Assembly: GCA_027922465.2 (NCBI GenBank)
Contig: BQMF02000285.1
Coordinates: 372,001-436,000, forward strand
Source of the DNA: Turritopsis dohrnii
Lineage: Eukaryota; Cnidaria; Hydrozoa; Anthoathecata; Oceaniidae
Direction of reading: 5' to 3'
Length of the DNA stretch: 64,000 nt
Shown here: in pieces, positions 12,542 through 23,998 of the stretch
Layout: each line of letters opens with the position of its first letter
How positions within the stretch are numbered: position 1 is the stretch's first letter
Notes under the pieces: generated by a model
Seen by the model: the letters and a program-made list of their open reading frames with translations, nothing else
What the model was told of the DNA's origin: nothing
The model's database searches: none
Position numbers and translations under genes: made by a program

Positions 12542-12615
12542 GGGACCGAGAGTTTGGTTCGAGATAGAGAGATGTTCGAGATAAAGAGTGTTCGAGATAG
12601 AGAGAGTCTACTGTA
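12542..12615. repeat. pogo/Tigger-type terminal sequence
   Basis: Read on the minus strand it begins TACAGTAGACTCTCTCTATC and repeats CTCGAACA-type blocks ending in CGGTCCC, a pattern characteristic of pogo/Tigger terminal repeats. No transposase is attached. A relative is at 52395-52470. Confidence 0.6.
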
Positions 12616-12937
12616 TGTTGATTTTAGTCGATATGAATGTACTTTGCATGACCAAAATATATATGTTCTTGGGAAAATGTTTTGAGTTTATGATTTATGA
12701 TCATACTCATTAAGATATCTGAAAGGATCCATGCATCTTTTATATTATTTTGTATCAACAAACATGTTGTTCAGTTTATTGGCAGTATATATAGATTCTA
12801 ATAAAGTTTGTTTGTCAATTATGCCTTCAAAATATCCTGAGAAGCACGTAATTAGCTATGTAATATATTGTAGAAACTATTCAACCATTCAATGATTCAA
12901 AATCATTCAAGTTTCAAGAATGCTATTATAGTATTTT
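12616..12937. other. Non-coding spacer
   Basis: AT-rich sequence between the pogo-type terminus and the BEL/Pao remnant. Nothing recognised. Confidence 0.45.
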
Positions 12938-14150
12938 TCAGTTTTTCAGTTTTTGACTGATTTTGCAGAAATCCTTCTTAATGGGGGTTTCTATATGACT
13001 CACACCTTTCCTAACATCAAGCACGGGTGAGAACCCACAAAAATTTATTGTTTGGAGTGAATCACAAATTGCCTGGTGATGTGTTTTTTTCTTACAATTA
13101 CAATTAGACAACCCTTTTTTCTTGTACATTCTTTTAAAATGTGACCTGATTGAAGACACAAAAAACACCTACCACCTTTTCTCAAAAAATTCCTCCTAGC
13201 TCCTAAGTCAGTGATGACGGTGCACTTATCCGAAAAATGTTGATCCTTACAAAACACACATGATTGGGTTTCCTACTAACAAGCTAGACGCGGCATTTGG
13301 CTGTGAATTTTCCCCAAAAGAATAATTGAAGTTCTTGCGATACATTTCTTGTTTTTCTTCTTGCTTGATGTTGTTACGTGCAGGTGTATTTCCACAATTT
13401 TCTCTTGCTTGTAACTCTTCTTTCAAAACTTCCAACATTCGTTGTAAATCTCATTCTTTCTCTCTTCTGTTGATAATAAATCTTATGAAATGTGGTATTT
13501 TGTCCATTATCACTGGTGCAAGAAGAGCTCCGTAATTCTTACTATCAACACCCAAACTTTCAAGACTTCTTGCTTGGATTCGATATTATCATAAAGAAAG
13601 CGAAGTCCCTTCACATCTCTGTCTCTCGTAACAGGATTTATTTTCAACAAGTTATTCATGTGAGTTGATACGATCAACGTTTCAGTTCCAAATCTTTCCT
13701 TGAGAAGTTCAACGGCTTTCTGATAATTATTTGCAGTCAGAGAAAAATTAAAGAAATTTATTGCTGTTGCTGCTTCGTCAAATAAATAACCTTTCAAATA
13801 TGTGAATTTTTCGATCGGTGAAATGTTCTTGTTGTTGTGAATTGCTGAAGTGAATGTTTCGTAAAATTGCTGCCACTCTGTAGGTTCTCCTTCAAATTTC
13901 TTTATTTCGAGCTTGGGTAGTCGGACTGTTGACCTTTCATTTGTGTTGTTCGTTTCGTCTGTGGGAGTTTGCGTTGTGGTTATATCAATTTTTTCGAGTC
14001 TTGTTTTGATTTTTTCTTCGATCTTTCTTAAATTCAGTTCGTAATTCGTGGCTTCATCAATCTCAGCGTTATATTCTTCTTGGTTTTCAAATTCAATTTT
14101 GTCTAATATTTCATCTTCCAATTCTTTCAAGTCAAATTCTTTTTCTTTCT
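12938..14150 (-). pseudogene. BEL/Pao retrotransposon gag remnant
   Basis: The longest frame (13510-14130, 206 codons) has a coiled N-terminus and then the conserved Pao-type gag segment (DUF1759): RLPKLEIKKFEGEPTEWQQF, EKFTYLKGYL and MNNLLKINPVTRD. Downstream, in other frames, come zinc-knuckle pieces CKDQHFSDKC and CFLCLQSGHILKEC, then CNCKKKTHHQAIC. Order and spacing match BEL/Pao gag, but at least three frameshifts break it, and no protease or reverse transcriptase follows. No LTRs found. A dead fragment. Confidence 0.8.
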
Positions 14151-14659
14151 TTTATCAGCTTCTTGTTTGCTATAATTTCTTCTCGGTATTGCGTCGGTTA
14201 TTTCTTCGTTGTCAGTGAATACTTGTTCTATGTTCGTTTATAATTTACTCTTTTCAAACTATCTCTTCTTCTATTTATTCTTTCCATAATCAGTAAATTC
14301 AGCTTAAGCCACGTGATCTTACACATCAATCTTTTCATGGAGTTTATGAAACACAAATGTGCACGAAAAAACAAATGACACAATAACACTTTGTTAGAAT
14401 CTGTATTACAACGCTCTCTTCAAATTTTCACAAGGCTTTAGTGATCTCATTATATGTATATATTGGTTGGATTCTAATCTAATCGTCATCCAAAGTTTGT
14501 TTTCCTGACATTATATGTATCACAAACTAAATCATTGTGCCTCCATTGAGTGGTTTTCAGTGGAAAAAAATTTTGATTATTTTGAACAATGTCATCTTTT
14601 CCAATGTGAATTTAACACTAATCTTTTCCACACAGTGATAACTTGACAGATTTTATTTC
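14151..14659. other. Non-coding spacer before the DIRS element
   Basis: AT-rich, no coding signal. It may include the 5' untranslated part of the BEL/Pao remnant. Confidence 0.45.
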
Positions 14660-14942
14660 GTGGAACCTCCGTAGATCTAATACGGCTATCATCCTTTGAG
14701 GTCAACAAGTGCGGAGCGCTTGTTGGCTTCCTCCTCTTTCTCATTTCGCTCAGCACGAAACAGGACATTAATCAAAACATTCAAGCAATTTGATCTTAAT
14801 AACCTTTGATTATCTCAATAAGTCTATTCAGAATTACTCCCTCATTAATTCTCCAGCCTTGACGTGTGCCAAAGTGAAGCAAAGTCAAGCAATTTATTTA
14901 TTTTAACCTCGTTTTTCTACTCCATGATTCTTTTTAAAGGAC

Positions 14943-15338
14943 ATGGACATGGTAGAAAGTCCAAACGAGATGGAGAACGACGATGGAACGAATAATAACG
15001 TCATCGACCAACCCCAGGATGAAACAGCTGAAGCTGTCATCAAAGCTTTGACCGAAGCTGTAACAGAATATCATGAAACTGATGTTCAGGATGCAATACC
15101 TGCATCAGGAGCTTTATCTAGAGGGTCAAAACGAAAGCATGATGAAATAGAACAGGAGGAGATGGACTCGAGCTCTGAATCTGATGATTCTGAAAGTTCG
15201 GAGGAAACTGAAGGTATTGAACCAATGTTTTCAACCAAACGTTTCGAAATCATTACATCAGATAAAGAAAATGTGTATGAACAACAAGGTATGTCAACGA
15301 CAAGTTCAGTAGTCATATTCAAGACAACTCCTGCATAA
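14943..15338 (+). pseudogene. DIRS ORF1 N-terminal acidic region
   Basis: A 131-codon frame just inside the DIRS left terminus, very acidic and serine-rich (EMDSSSESDDSESSEETEG) with a basic KRKHDE patch that could act as a nuclear signal. Position suggests the N-terminal part of the gag-like protein. The frame stops at 15336-15338 and the conserved part resumes 70 bp later, so the protein is broken. Function is inferred from position. Confidence 0.5.
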
Positions 15339-15411
15339 AAATCCTACAACTTCCGACATCCATTCCTGCGATGAGTTGGATTAATTTTGAAGATCTATTC
15401 TGGATGACAAA

Positions 15412-15714
15412 ATGAAGCATAAAGAAAGTTCTTTAGAAACTACCTTTAAACGTCTCCAGGAAAAAACTCTGCAAGTAATGGGACCTTTGTCTCGTTTATG
15501 GATGGCATTGGATAAAGCAAATAATTCCAAGAAACAAAAAATTCAGGTATCACATGATGATTTGTTGCAATACACAGAACAAACTGTTCTTTTGGTGGGC
15601 CAGTCCTTTAATTCTGTGACATATTACAGGCGATTGAATGCCTTAAGTGCAATCATACAAGAGTCACAAGCCAAAAGACTCTTGAAGGATAAAAAGCAAG
15701 TATTGGGTGGATGA
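15412..15714 (+). pseudogene. DIRS gag-like conserved region
   Basis: Hundred-codon frame resembling the conserved ORF1 segment of DIRS elements in corals and anemones: QVMGPLSRLWMALDKA, LLQYTEQTVLLVGQSFNSVT and YYRRLNALSAI. In intact elements this is part of a longer gag-like protein; here it ends abruptly at 15714 and continues out of frame to about 15976 with low-complexity sequence. Assignment is from memory of the family. Confidence 0.6.
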
Positions 15715-15984
15715 CATTACAAAGTCACTGAAAAATAAACAAAAATGCACGGAACTATTGAGAAATGAGTCCACCTCCTCACCAAACAGGAAAAAACTCT
15801 TTCGAAAAGGCTCCTCATCAACAACAACAAAGGTCCATCAAAACCACCACTGTGATGAGGGAGGGGGGGGGAGATCGCTCTATGTGGCCAAAGGCTCAAG
15901 CCAACATTCGAGAGGTAAGAACTTCTTGGTCAAAATCTTGGTCAAAAAACACAGAATCATTTACATATTTACATAGTCAGGAAA

Positions 15985-16740
15985 ACTGAATTTAGGAACT
16001 CACCTGGTGGAAAGAGAATCTCCAACTGTCAAATAGGAGACCTCTCAGAACACAGTCTCCTCAGGCAATCATTCAAACAGATGCCTCATTAACCGGTTGG
16101 GGGGGGGGGGGGGGGGGAGGGCAGTGTGTCAGGGAATTTCGACAGGGGGCTCTTGGTCAGCACAAGATAGGAAGTTACACATCAACATCCTGGAAATGAT
16201 GGCCATAATTATAGCCTTAAAAACATTTACATAGTCAGGAAAACTGAAGTCCTTGCATTTCCATACCTTCTAAAGTTGGGCGGTCTAAACAATCCTCATC
16301 TTCTCCAACTCTCCAAAGAGTTCTGGAATCATGCTATACAGAATCGGATCACAGTTACTGCCGAATACCTGTCCAGCAAGTTGAATCAAACCGCCGATTG
16401 GGAGTCAAGGCACCACCGGGACCCCAGCGAGTGGAAACTGAACCCGGCAATATTTGTTCAACTAACTCAAATGTTGTGGAAACCCGACATGGATCTGTTT
16501 GCCTCGAGGTTAAACAACCAAGTTCCCAGTTACATGTGGAGACCAGAGCCAGGTTCCAAGGCAGTGGATGCCTTGCAACAGCAGTGGACACATCTTTTGC
16601 CATACGCTTTCTCCCCTTTTTGCCTAATAGGAAGGGTTCTCCAGAAGGTCATCAACGACAAAGTAAGGAGATTGATCATTGTAACACCAACATGGCAGAC
16701 ACAGCCTTGGTACAGTCAATTTCTCCAACTGTCTGTCTAG
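15985..16740 (+). pseudogene. DIRS RNase H and following conserved region
   Basis: Starts in fragments (ELTWWKENLQLS, then IIQTDASLTGWG, the RNase H start with its catalytic Asp), broken by a 19-G run and frameshifts. A clean 154-codon frame (16276-16740) then carries QTADWESRHHRD, DMDLFASRLNNQVP, FSPFCLIGRVLQKV and RRLIIVTPTWQTQPWY, diagnostic for the DIRS pol region between RNase H and recombinase. No reverse-transcriptase motif precedes it. Confidence 0.8.
16099..16117. repeat. 19-bp G homopolymer inside RNase H
   Basis: An uninterrupted run of 19 G directly after the codons for IIQTDASLTGWG. It shifts the frame. Runs like this are hard to sequence, so its length is uncertain. Confidence 0.9.
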
Positions 16741-16832
16741 AACCCGATACTTACGCAAAAACATAGTTTATTAAGAAATCCAAAAGGGGGATTACATCAA
16801 CTCCTTGTTCAGGGTCAGCTTCAATTAGCGGT

Positions 16833-17730
16833 TTGGATAGTTTCCGGTCTTCCTTGGTATCAAAAGGCTTATTGCAAGAATCTGCAAAACTTATCTCAAA
16901 CTGCAGAAGAAAGGGTTCATTATCTTCTTACAAATCGTCCTGGGGAATCTGGACTACTTGGTACAGTGGAAGAAAATTTAATCCCATTCATTGTGATGTG
17001 AGCTTAGTTTGTAATTTTTTGTCAGACAAATTTAACGAAGGTCTTGAATATAGTACACTTAATGGTTATAGGTCAGCCATCTCCGCATATCATGCTTATG
17101 TAGAAGGAAAGCCATAGGACAACATTTCCTCGTTTGTCAGCTACTGTCTGGGGTATTCAATTTGAGACCCACTGAACCTAGATACACTTTCATTTGGGAT
17201 GTACAGTTAGTTTTGGATTTCATTTCCACATTGCCAGCCAATAGTTCCATGGACATGCGTCTTCTATCTCAGAAACTAGTTACCTTATTAGCCCTAACAG
17301 CGGCATCACGTGGTTCAGAAATAAGTTGCTTGAATATCAAGTATATGGTTCGAACCGGTGATAAATATGTTCCTCACTTTGATAAGTTAATCAAAAGCTA
17401 GAAGCGAGGTTGACCACCCCCTTCAGTGGAATTCAAGAAGTTTGAAAAAATGAAAAATTGTGTGTAGTAGGGGCTATAGACTGTTACATTGAAAGAACTC
17501 AGTCATGGCGTACGGAAGGTCAAAACGGACTCCTTCTCAGCACTGTTAAGCCACACGAAGAAGTTACCCGCTCAACAGTAGCAAATTGGATGAAACAAAT
17601 GTTGGGGAAAGCCGGGGTCGATACCTCACAATTTAAAGCTCATTCAACACTCTCAGCATCAAGGGTCTCTCCTTACAGGATGTTCTCAACCGTGGTAGTT
17701 TGTCTGGGATCTCAAAGGATTATGGGATGA
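16833..17730 (+). pseudogene. DIRS tyrosine recombinase (broken)
   Basis: Three frames cover it. 16833-17117 is the core-binding half (RKGSLSSYKSSWGIWTTWY, FLSDKFNEGLEYSTLNGYRS). 17162-17401 starts the catalytic half with the first catalytic Arg in ALTAASRGSEIS. 17458-17730 holds VTRSTVANWMKQML and the second motif FKAHSTLSAS. In active DIRS enzymes that motif reads HxxR; here Arg is replaced by Leu. Frameshifts separate all three parts. The protein would integrate circular DNA copies of the element. Confidence 0.8.
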
Positions 17731-17762
17731 GATAGCCGTATTAGATCGTACTCCGGTTCCAC

Positions 17763-18029
17763 TCATAAAACCACAATTTCATTGCGGCCGCTGTGCGGCC
17801 TTATAAAATCGAAAAATTTGTGCTTTATGACACCGATTATGAGACAAAGGTTTGAAGGTTATGAAGGTCGCAAAAATCGTTCAATCGTTTGACTTATAAT
17901 TGGCAACAAGGTATTTGTTCAAATGACGACATTTGGAGACAATTTCGGATCTTTTGTTTAAAAGTTCGTCATTTTTTTGGTAGGATAGGATTTCTAGTTT
18001 CCCTTGTAGGCATAGCCGGCAGGACTTCG
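17763..18029. other. Spacer with no gene
   Basis: Short region between the DIRS right end and the Penelope-like fragment. Contains GCGGCCGC (around 17785). Nothing else recognised. Confidence 0.4.
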
Positions 18030-18839
18030 TCATGAGTAAGCTTTAACATGTTTCACTATAGACCAGCTAAGGGATGGCACGATATGTTGATCTTTAAGGC
18101 TCCAGATATACGTCGATAGTGTTGTGCTGTTCTTGTATTTTTTGTTGTTGAATGATTGGTTGTGGCCATTAAAACGTTGTTTGAACTCTCTTTCAGTCAG
18201 TCCAATATACGCTCTTTTCGCTTGATCATCAGCTATAACTTCACATTTGTATATGACTGAAGAGGTTCTGCAATTTCCTTTCAAGGGGCACTTCGATTTG
18301 TCTCGGCAGTTGCAACAAGGAACTTGTACATCGGATTGTGAAGATACTTTCTTGTTGTGTGATTTTATGATGGAGCCCACGTTTTCGGTACAGCTTTAGC
18401 TCACCTTAACGTGATTTTTGTTAAAATATTTCCGAAGATTGTTTTCTTTGGTGAAGTGTTTCGGTAGGAGCTTTAGAAATGATCTTGCAATATCTGTGGC
18501 AACATTTTTGCTGTAAGGTGGATTGAATCATATAATATTACGTTTTCTACGTCTGACATATTGGGTTTCAGCTTTTTTTGAAAACTTCATATTGATGTTT
18601 TTATAACCACTGTTTCTGAGAGCTTCTTCATATTCTGGTTTAGCTTGGTTGAATATTATTTCATTTGAAGAGTTTTTCAAGATTGAGGTTCGTAGCTGTT
18701 TCAATATGTTTTCTGGATGACTAAACGATGTATGGATGTACTGAAGTTGGTTGTTTGGCTTTTTATATGGTCTGAATGTGCCTGAAGTCAAGTCTAAAGT
18801 CACGTTTGTATATGTTTTAACTCTAAATCTTTCATTCAA
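18030..18839 (-). pseudogene. Penelope-like element: RT C-terminus and GIY-YIG endonuclease
   Basis: Read from 18839 downwards: the RT-thumb/linker region (NVTLDLTSGTFRPYKKPNN, SFSHPENILKQL, YEEALRNSGY), then an out-of-frame piece (FNPPYSKNVATDIARSFLKL), then a 116-codon frame (18030-18380) with a Cys cluster CCNCRDKSKCPLKGNC and the GIY-YIG nuclease core (IYKCEV..AYIGLTEREFKQRFNGH). This order is diagnostic of endonuclease-bearing Penelope-like elements. The RT palm is absent and stops separate the parts. Confidence 0.85.
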
Positions 18840-19590
18840 TAAATTTTATTCAATGCACTGATTTTTGGCGGATCTTGCCTTAAAGATTTTAAATGGATTT
18901 TTGTGTATGCAAGAAAGCCTACAAATTGTCGTTCTTCGTTTTTTTCTTCTTTCTGTCCTCCAAACCTGGTGTGATCATAATCAATAAAACCTTTTTATAT
19001 TTTTTTTTCTTGTTTTTTATGTAAACTTTGGCTATTTTTTGTTTCGAATCAAAGTTTGAAACGTAGATTTCTAAGGAGTTTTCCCTTTAATTTTTTCTTT
19101 TTTGAAAAAGTTTTTTTTTTTTTTTTGGCTCTTGCAGAATTTCTAGATCTATTTAGTTTGCATATTCTAAAGTGGTTTTGAAATACCGCAATTATCGAGT
19201 TTGTCTTGAAGTTCAATTGATGCCATCATGTCAACCCTTGCATGTCAACCCTTGAATGAAGGGAGTTATTTTATGCCTGTTTCGATGCATTAAAAGTTAC
19301 AAGTGTTATGACTGAAGCGTCAATGTTACTCATCATGTGATCATAATGCGAGACAGTTCCAAAACGATTTTGAGTGAATGTTGAGCAGCTCTCTGAGGCT
19401 TCCTAAAAAACTGGCTTTGTCGAAATGTTTAAGCATATAAGTATGCCACTTAACAGGCCCACAATAAACCAAAACATTTGTTTTCGGACAAAAATCTGTT
19501 TTTATTTCCGTTGTATAGCTTGCAGTGTATAGCTTGCTGTGTGAACAAATTGGAACGCTCAAGCGCGGTGTCATTTTTGGCTAAAGCTAC
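18840..19590 (-). repeat. Interspersed repeat, inverted copy of 25961-26510
   Basis: Reverse complement of 25961-26510: shared TGCATTGAATAAAATTTATT, TTTAGGAAGCC and GAAATAAAAACAGATTTTTG. Its right part carries the reading KLYTASYTTEIKTDF, also found at the other copy next to a LINE C-terminus, so it is probably LINE 3' sequence. A T-rich stretch (18980-19130) is present only here. Confidence 0.75.
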
Positions 19591-19854
19591 ATGCCAGTTG
19601 ATATATTATTTACCAGTAATGTTGATTCTACATACATTTCTGGTTAACATCACATATTAAAAGTTTTTTCACATTGCAGTTTTGATTATTATCAGACCTT
19701 CATCTTCCTTTTAAGAATTTTTCCCAAAGTCAGCGAAACGTCAATATTTCCTATATAGGAATGTTCTTGTTTTTGAATAAAATGATATAGAATCAGCTCC
19801 ACTTGATTTTTGTTTGGTATTGAGCACTTTTTACAACGGAAATTATTTTTGACT

Positions 19855-20500
19855 TCAGGACACCCTTGGTGGAGTAAAGAATTTAAAATACCCGTGGTTT
19901 CTCCTCCTCCTCCTACTACTACTCCAAATTATGAACGTTTTCGTGCAACGTTTACATGACATCGTTGCCGAATTCGCAATTTTGGTCAAATTCGAACTTC
20001 CAGTTGACCAATTTTCATGAAAATTTGCACAGAGCACAATTGAAAGGTGCTGATTTCGAATTTGACAATGATTTTCCAAGTTTGACTAAAATTGGGCAAT
20101 TTAGGCTAAATTTAGACCAAATTTCGAAAGTTCTTCAATTTTCATAAAAATTTCACGGATCACATTTGAAAGGTGCTGATTTCGAATTTGAAAATGATAT
20201 TGCCATGTTTGACGAAAATTGGGCAATTTAGGCCAAATTTGGACCATATTTCCAAAATTCTTCAATTTTCATGAATTTTTGCATGTATTACATTTGATAG
20301 GTGCTGATTTCGAATATGACAGTCATTTTGTCAGATTTCACTGAAATTGGACAATTTGAGCTAAATTTGGACCAAATTTAGAAAGTTCTTCAAATGTTAA
20401 AAAAATTTGCACAGATCACATTTGAAAGGTGCTGATTTCGAATTTGTTAGTCATTTTGTCAGATTTGACCAGAAATGGGTAATTCGGGCCAAATTTGGAA
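19855..20500 (+). repeat. 128-bp tandem repeat element, second locus
   Basis: Begins with the unique end (GGTGGAGTAAAGAATTTAAA, CCTCCTCCTCCTACTACTAC, ATGAACGTTTTCGTGC), then at least four units whose GGTGCTGATTTCGAAT cores lie at about 20046, 20172, 20300 and 20428 (126-128 bp spacing). Each unit contains CAAATTTGGACCAAATTT-type sequence. It is the inverted counterpart of 10490-10929 and 12025-12345. Confidence 0.85.
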
Positions 20501-21478
20501 CAAACTTAATAACTTAATATTTTTATTAATTAATATTGAAAGTGGCGCTTTGTATAACATTTGGCATAGAGTTTTGGGTCTGTCATTAACTATTCTGAAT
20601 AAACAAACAATCCACAATCCGAATGGACTTTCCGAAATCGGAAAAAAAAACTGTGACACAGATAGACAGATAGATAGAATGCTTAAAAGCGCGGAAATTG
20701 AATAAAAGGCTTAACATTGCCCATTTTAAATGGGTTTATTTACGATTTTGAAATACATTTCGGTACCGGTGTAAGTGAATTAAGCATGACGTGGCATAGT
20801 TTATAAACGGGCGGATTTTTCAAGTCAAATTCACACGTCGTTTAGGTACTTTCGTGACTAGAAGATCGAAAAGTCGTTTAATTTGCGTCTTGGGGTTTTC
20901 CAATCATAACTAGTGTTTAATTCCTGTGCATCAGGATAATGTAACTTGTGATGCGAGGGTGCATCAGGATAACGAATTTAGCTGAGTAAAATATTAGTGC
21001 TGTTCAGTTCCTTACGGTTTCTTTTAGAACAAGTTCAGTTTTTTATAATGAGACAGGCTGAGCACCCACTTTGGCATCGGGGTTCTAAAAGTTTTTATCC
21101 GGGGGTAATTGAACAGCAGTTTTCAACAAAGAAAGAACGAAAAAGGGATAGCTATTCAACATTTGTTATCAGATGACTTTGTACATGTCAAAGTTGCATT
21201 TTATATGATAAAATACTTATAGTTCATAGAACTTATTCCTGTAATTACCACGTACACGTTCTAGTCACGACGTTCTGGTACGACATCTACTATCGAAGTA
21301 TAATATAAAACTTGTCTCGAGTTGATATAGTATTCTTTGCTCCTTTCCAAGTAATTAGAAAAAGTAAATAAACGAAGTTATTTTCGGTTCACAGATTAGA
21401 AAATAACACATTTTTCATTTTCTCTTAACTTTATGTTTAACTAAGATACAACTGAACTCTTTAAATTACCGTTACCGT
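20501..21478. other. Non-coding, no gene seen
   Basis: Contains a short GACAGATAGATAG-type microsatellite near 20660. No coding frame recognised. Confidence 0.45.
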
Positions 21479-22366
21479 GGCAGATTTGGACATCCTATCG
21501 TGAGTTTGGAGACAAGATGTCCGGCCGGGTGTTTTGAAACTAGTCTTGAAACCTCCGGCTGGACATTTTTACTCAAAACGTCCGCCCGAACGTTTGTAAA
21601 AATCTGGTCCTGAGAATTGCTTAGAAGTCCAAATGCTTTCCAAATGCTTTCTGACCTCCACCAATCTCGATGTTCTGGTTCTTTATATATACGCTTAATA
21701 TTGTCAAGTCTGTAAAGTATGTATTCAAAGACGCTCGGCTGGACGAACGAAAGGTCCGGCCGGATATCAAGATGCCCGACCGGATGTTTTGTTTTTCCGG
21801 CCAGATATCAGGATGTCAAACCTGTTCAACGTTTGAAGACCATGCACTGTACTTGTATGTGTTGGAACCAAAAGATCAAAGCTAATAAATGGAAATCATT
21901 TTCCCTTGAGGCACTGCATTAGATAATCATAACTAGGAAGCTGGAGTGGTGGTGGGAAGATTACTTCATTACTTTCTCTTTCGGCCATTTTGTAACTCTC
22001 CAGCTTCGTGCAAAAGTATTTGCTTTTGAGGACCAGATATTGATGAAATCCATCAGTCAGGCGGCTCAGTTACCTAATACCGGGCCGGACATCCAAATAC
22101 CAGTCTTGAGATCTTCATGTCCGGCCGGGTGTTTCAAAGGTCCGGCCAAACAACGTTAGCGGGTAATTTTCAGGACCACATTTTTACAAACGCCCGGACG
22201 GACGTTTTGAGTGATGATGTCCGGCCGGATGTTTCAAGACTAGTTTTAAAACTCCCGGCCGGAGATCTTAAACTCCCAGCCAGGCGTTTAAACATCCGGC
22301 CAGGCGCCTGAGATATCCGGCCGGACATCTTGTTTCAAAACTCACGATAGGATGTCCAAATCTGCC
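21479..22366. mobile_element. Foldback element rich in CCGGCCGG
   Basis: Left terminus GGCAGATTTGGACATCCTAT with its exact inverse ending at 22366, and partial inverted similarity extending inward (GATGTCCGGCCGG, GTTTTGAAACTAG). The interior carries about six exact CCGGCCGG palindromes and several one-mismatch versions, striking in AT-rich DNA. No coding frame: a MITE-like, non-autonomous element whose superfamily I cannot name. Confidence 0.8.
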
Positions 22367-22400
22367 GCAGTATTAAATAGAAACCATCCTTGTTTCTTAA

Positions 22401-23226
22401 AGGGGAACTAAACTAAAAAAATTACAAGTTCATTTTTTTGCCCTATTTGAAACAGCTTTAAAAATGATGAAAGTCAGTTTTTGAATTTTCAAAAAATCTT
22501 TTTTCGTTCCCGAGATATTGTCATTTAAAGTTTTTCCTCAAAACTTGATCTCCATGGCAACGTGACATCACAATGTTCAAGAAGAAATTGCTGACATACA
22601 AATATGTAAATAACTCAAGAAATATAAGTGATGCACTGCTTAAATTTTGTATGTATAGTGACAAACCCGTACAGGTATCAAGTCACTAAAAATAATTGTT
22701 GCCATAGTTACCCTGGCTTGTTCTCAGGCCTTTTCTGTTTTTTGCTGACAAAGCTACAAATGGAGATCTACTCAGGTAAGGGAAACGAAATTTTAGAAAA
22801 TGGGACAGTTTTCACTGGGCATAAGTTAAAGTGAAATTCATCATAGTAATAGTTTTGGATGATGTTATTATAGCTTTGTCAGCAAAAATTGACAGAGAGC
22901 TGGAACTGAGTCGGGGTAACAGTGGCAATAAATTTCTTTGCTGTTTTCACAACTGCAGTTATTTACCACTCTACATGCAATGTTCTAACAATAAATCATT
23001 AAAACATTCTGAGTTATTCACATATTTATATGTCAGCAATATCTTCTTGAACGTTGTGATGTCACGTTGCCATGGAGATCATGTTTCGGGAAAAAACTTT
23101 AAACGGCAATATCTCAAGAACGAAAAAAGATTTTTTGAAAATTCAAAAACTGACTTTCATCATTTTTAAAGCTGTTTCAAATAGGGCAAAAAAATGAACT
23201 TGTAATTTTTTTAGTTTAGTTCTCCT
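22401..23226. mobile_element. TTAA-flanked foldback element (Kolobok or piggyBac type)
   Basis: TTAA stands at 22397-22400 and 23227-23230. The ends are AGGGGAACTAAACTAAAAAA and the inverse of AGGAGAACTAAACTAAAAAA. Similarity continues for about 220 bp per arm (GTTTTTGAATTTTCAAAAAA, CTCCATGGCAACGTGACATC). The 826-bp body carries no transposase. A TTAA target fits Kolobok or piggyBac mobilisation. Confidence 0.85.
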
Positions 23227-23297
23227 TTAAATTAACAAATATGTTAACAAAAGATCTCTTATTAAAAGAAATCCCTTTCAATTTTAAGAATTATGAA

Positions 23298-23371
23298 TGG
23301 GTTTCCACTATAGCATATGTTTCTACTATGCTACATGCACGGAGTAACCGCCCACTACGGGTGGAAACCCA
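23298..23371. repeat. Short 74-bp foldback
   Basis: Inverted ends TGGGTTTCCAC and GTGGAAACCCA enclose about 50 bp. Possibly a minimal MITE. No target duplication identified. Confidence 0.45.
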
Positions 23372-23998
23372 AGCACTAAACTAACAGGAACTTACTTGCT
23401 TACATAATTAAGAACTAAAATAATTAACATAATTACTTGTAGTTATTTTAATCACTTAATTTGATGAAACAATTTCATGATTAGAGGCTGGCAGTGTTGT
23501 CTACGCCAAAGCATGCATAGATACAAAATACAACAATGTCTGTTGCGCAATTCAAATTCATGTCAAAACACGGTGTTTAACTGAAGTAGGAGAGGTGCGG
23601 TATTTTAAAAGAGATTAGCTTATTATTGATTCAGACAACGCTGTCAAAGATAACTACATTCATTTAAAACGTTGATGTCGAAAACAGATGAACTTTTTGG
23701 TGTTTATAAGAGTAAGTAAACATAGCAGTTATCGTTGTTATTTTCTTTATAATTTCTTTATAATTAAGATCTTACTTGATGTTGACACATTTCATTCAAT
23801 GCTTTATAACGGAAGAAAACTGTTGCGGAAAACTTTTTATTTTTATTTTTCTGCGTTTTTAATTTGCAACAACAGAATTCCTGTAATTCAGTTATATCCA
23901 TAATAAAAATAAAGGGAATCGCCAATTCTGCTGATGGTAACGCAGGATCTAATACTTTCTATCTTTAGTTACTTGACTAGATTTTCTTGTCAACAATA
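23372..23998. other. Upstream region of the lengsin-like sequence
   Basis: AT-rich, no coding frame recognised. A TTTAG about 30 bp before the ATG at 23999 could be a splice acceptor, but this is weak. Confidence 0.4.

Larger units (their letters stand above)
14660..17762 (+). mobile_element. DIRS-like tyrosine-recombinase retrotransposon, internally deleted
   Basis: The left end GTGGAACC..GATCTAATACGGCTATC (14660-14690) reappears inverted at the right (17731-17762), matching the inverted termini of DIRS elements. Between them, in DIRS order, are an N-terminal gag-like region, an RNase H/methyltransferase-like region and a tyrosine recombinase. The reverse transcriptase expected before RNase H is missing, so about a third of a normal 5-6 kb element is deleted. 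Frameshifts, a mutated recombinase motif and a 19-G run show it is inactive. Confidence 0.85.

Noticed and set aside
19341..19574. Host protein reading with similar frame at 25998-26207
   Set aside because: Both lie in an inverted pair of interspersed LINE 3' sequence; similarity reflects shared repeat DNA.
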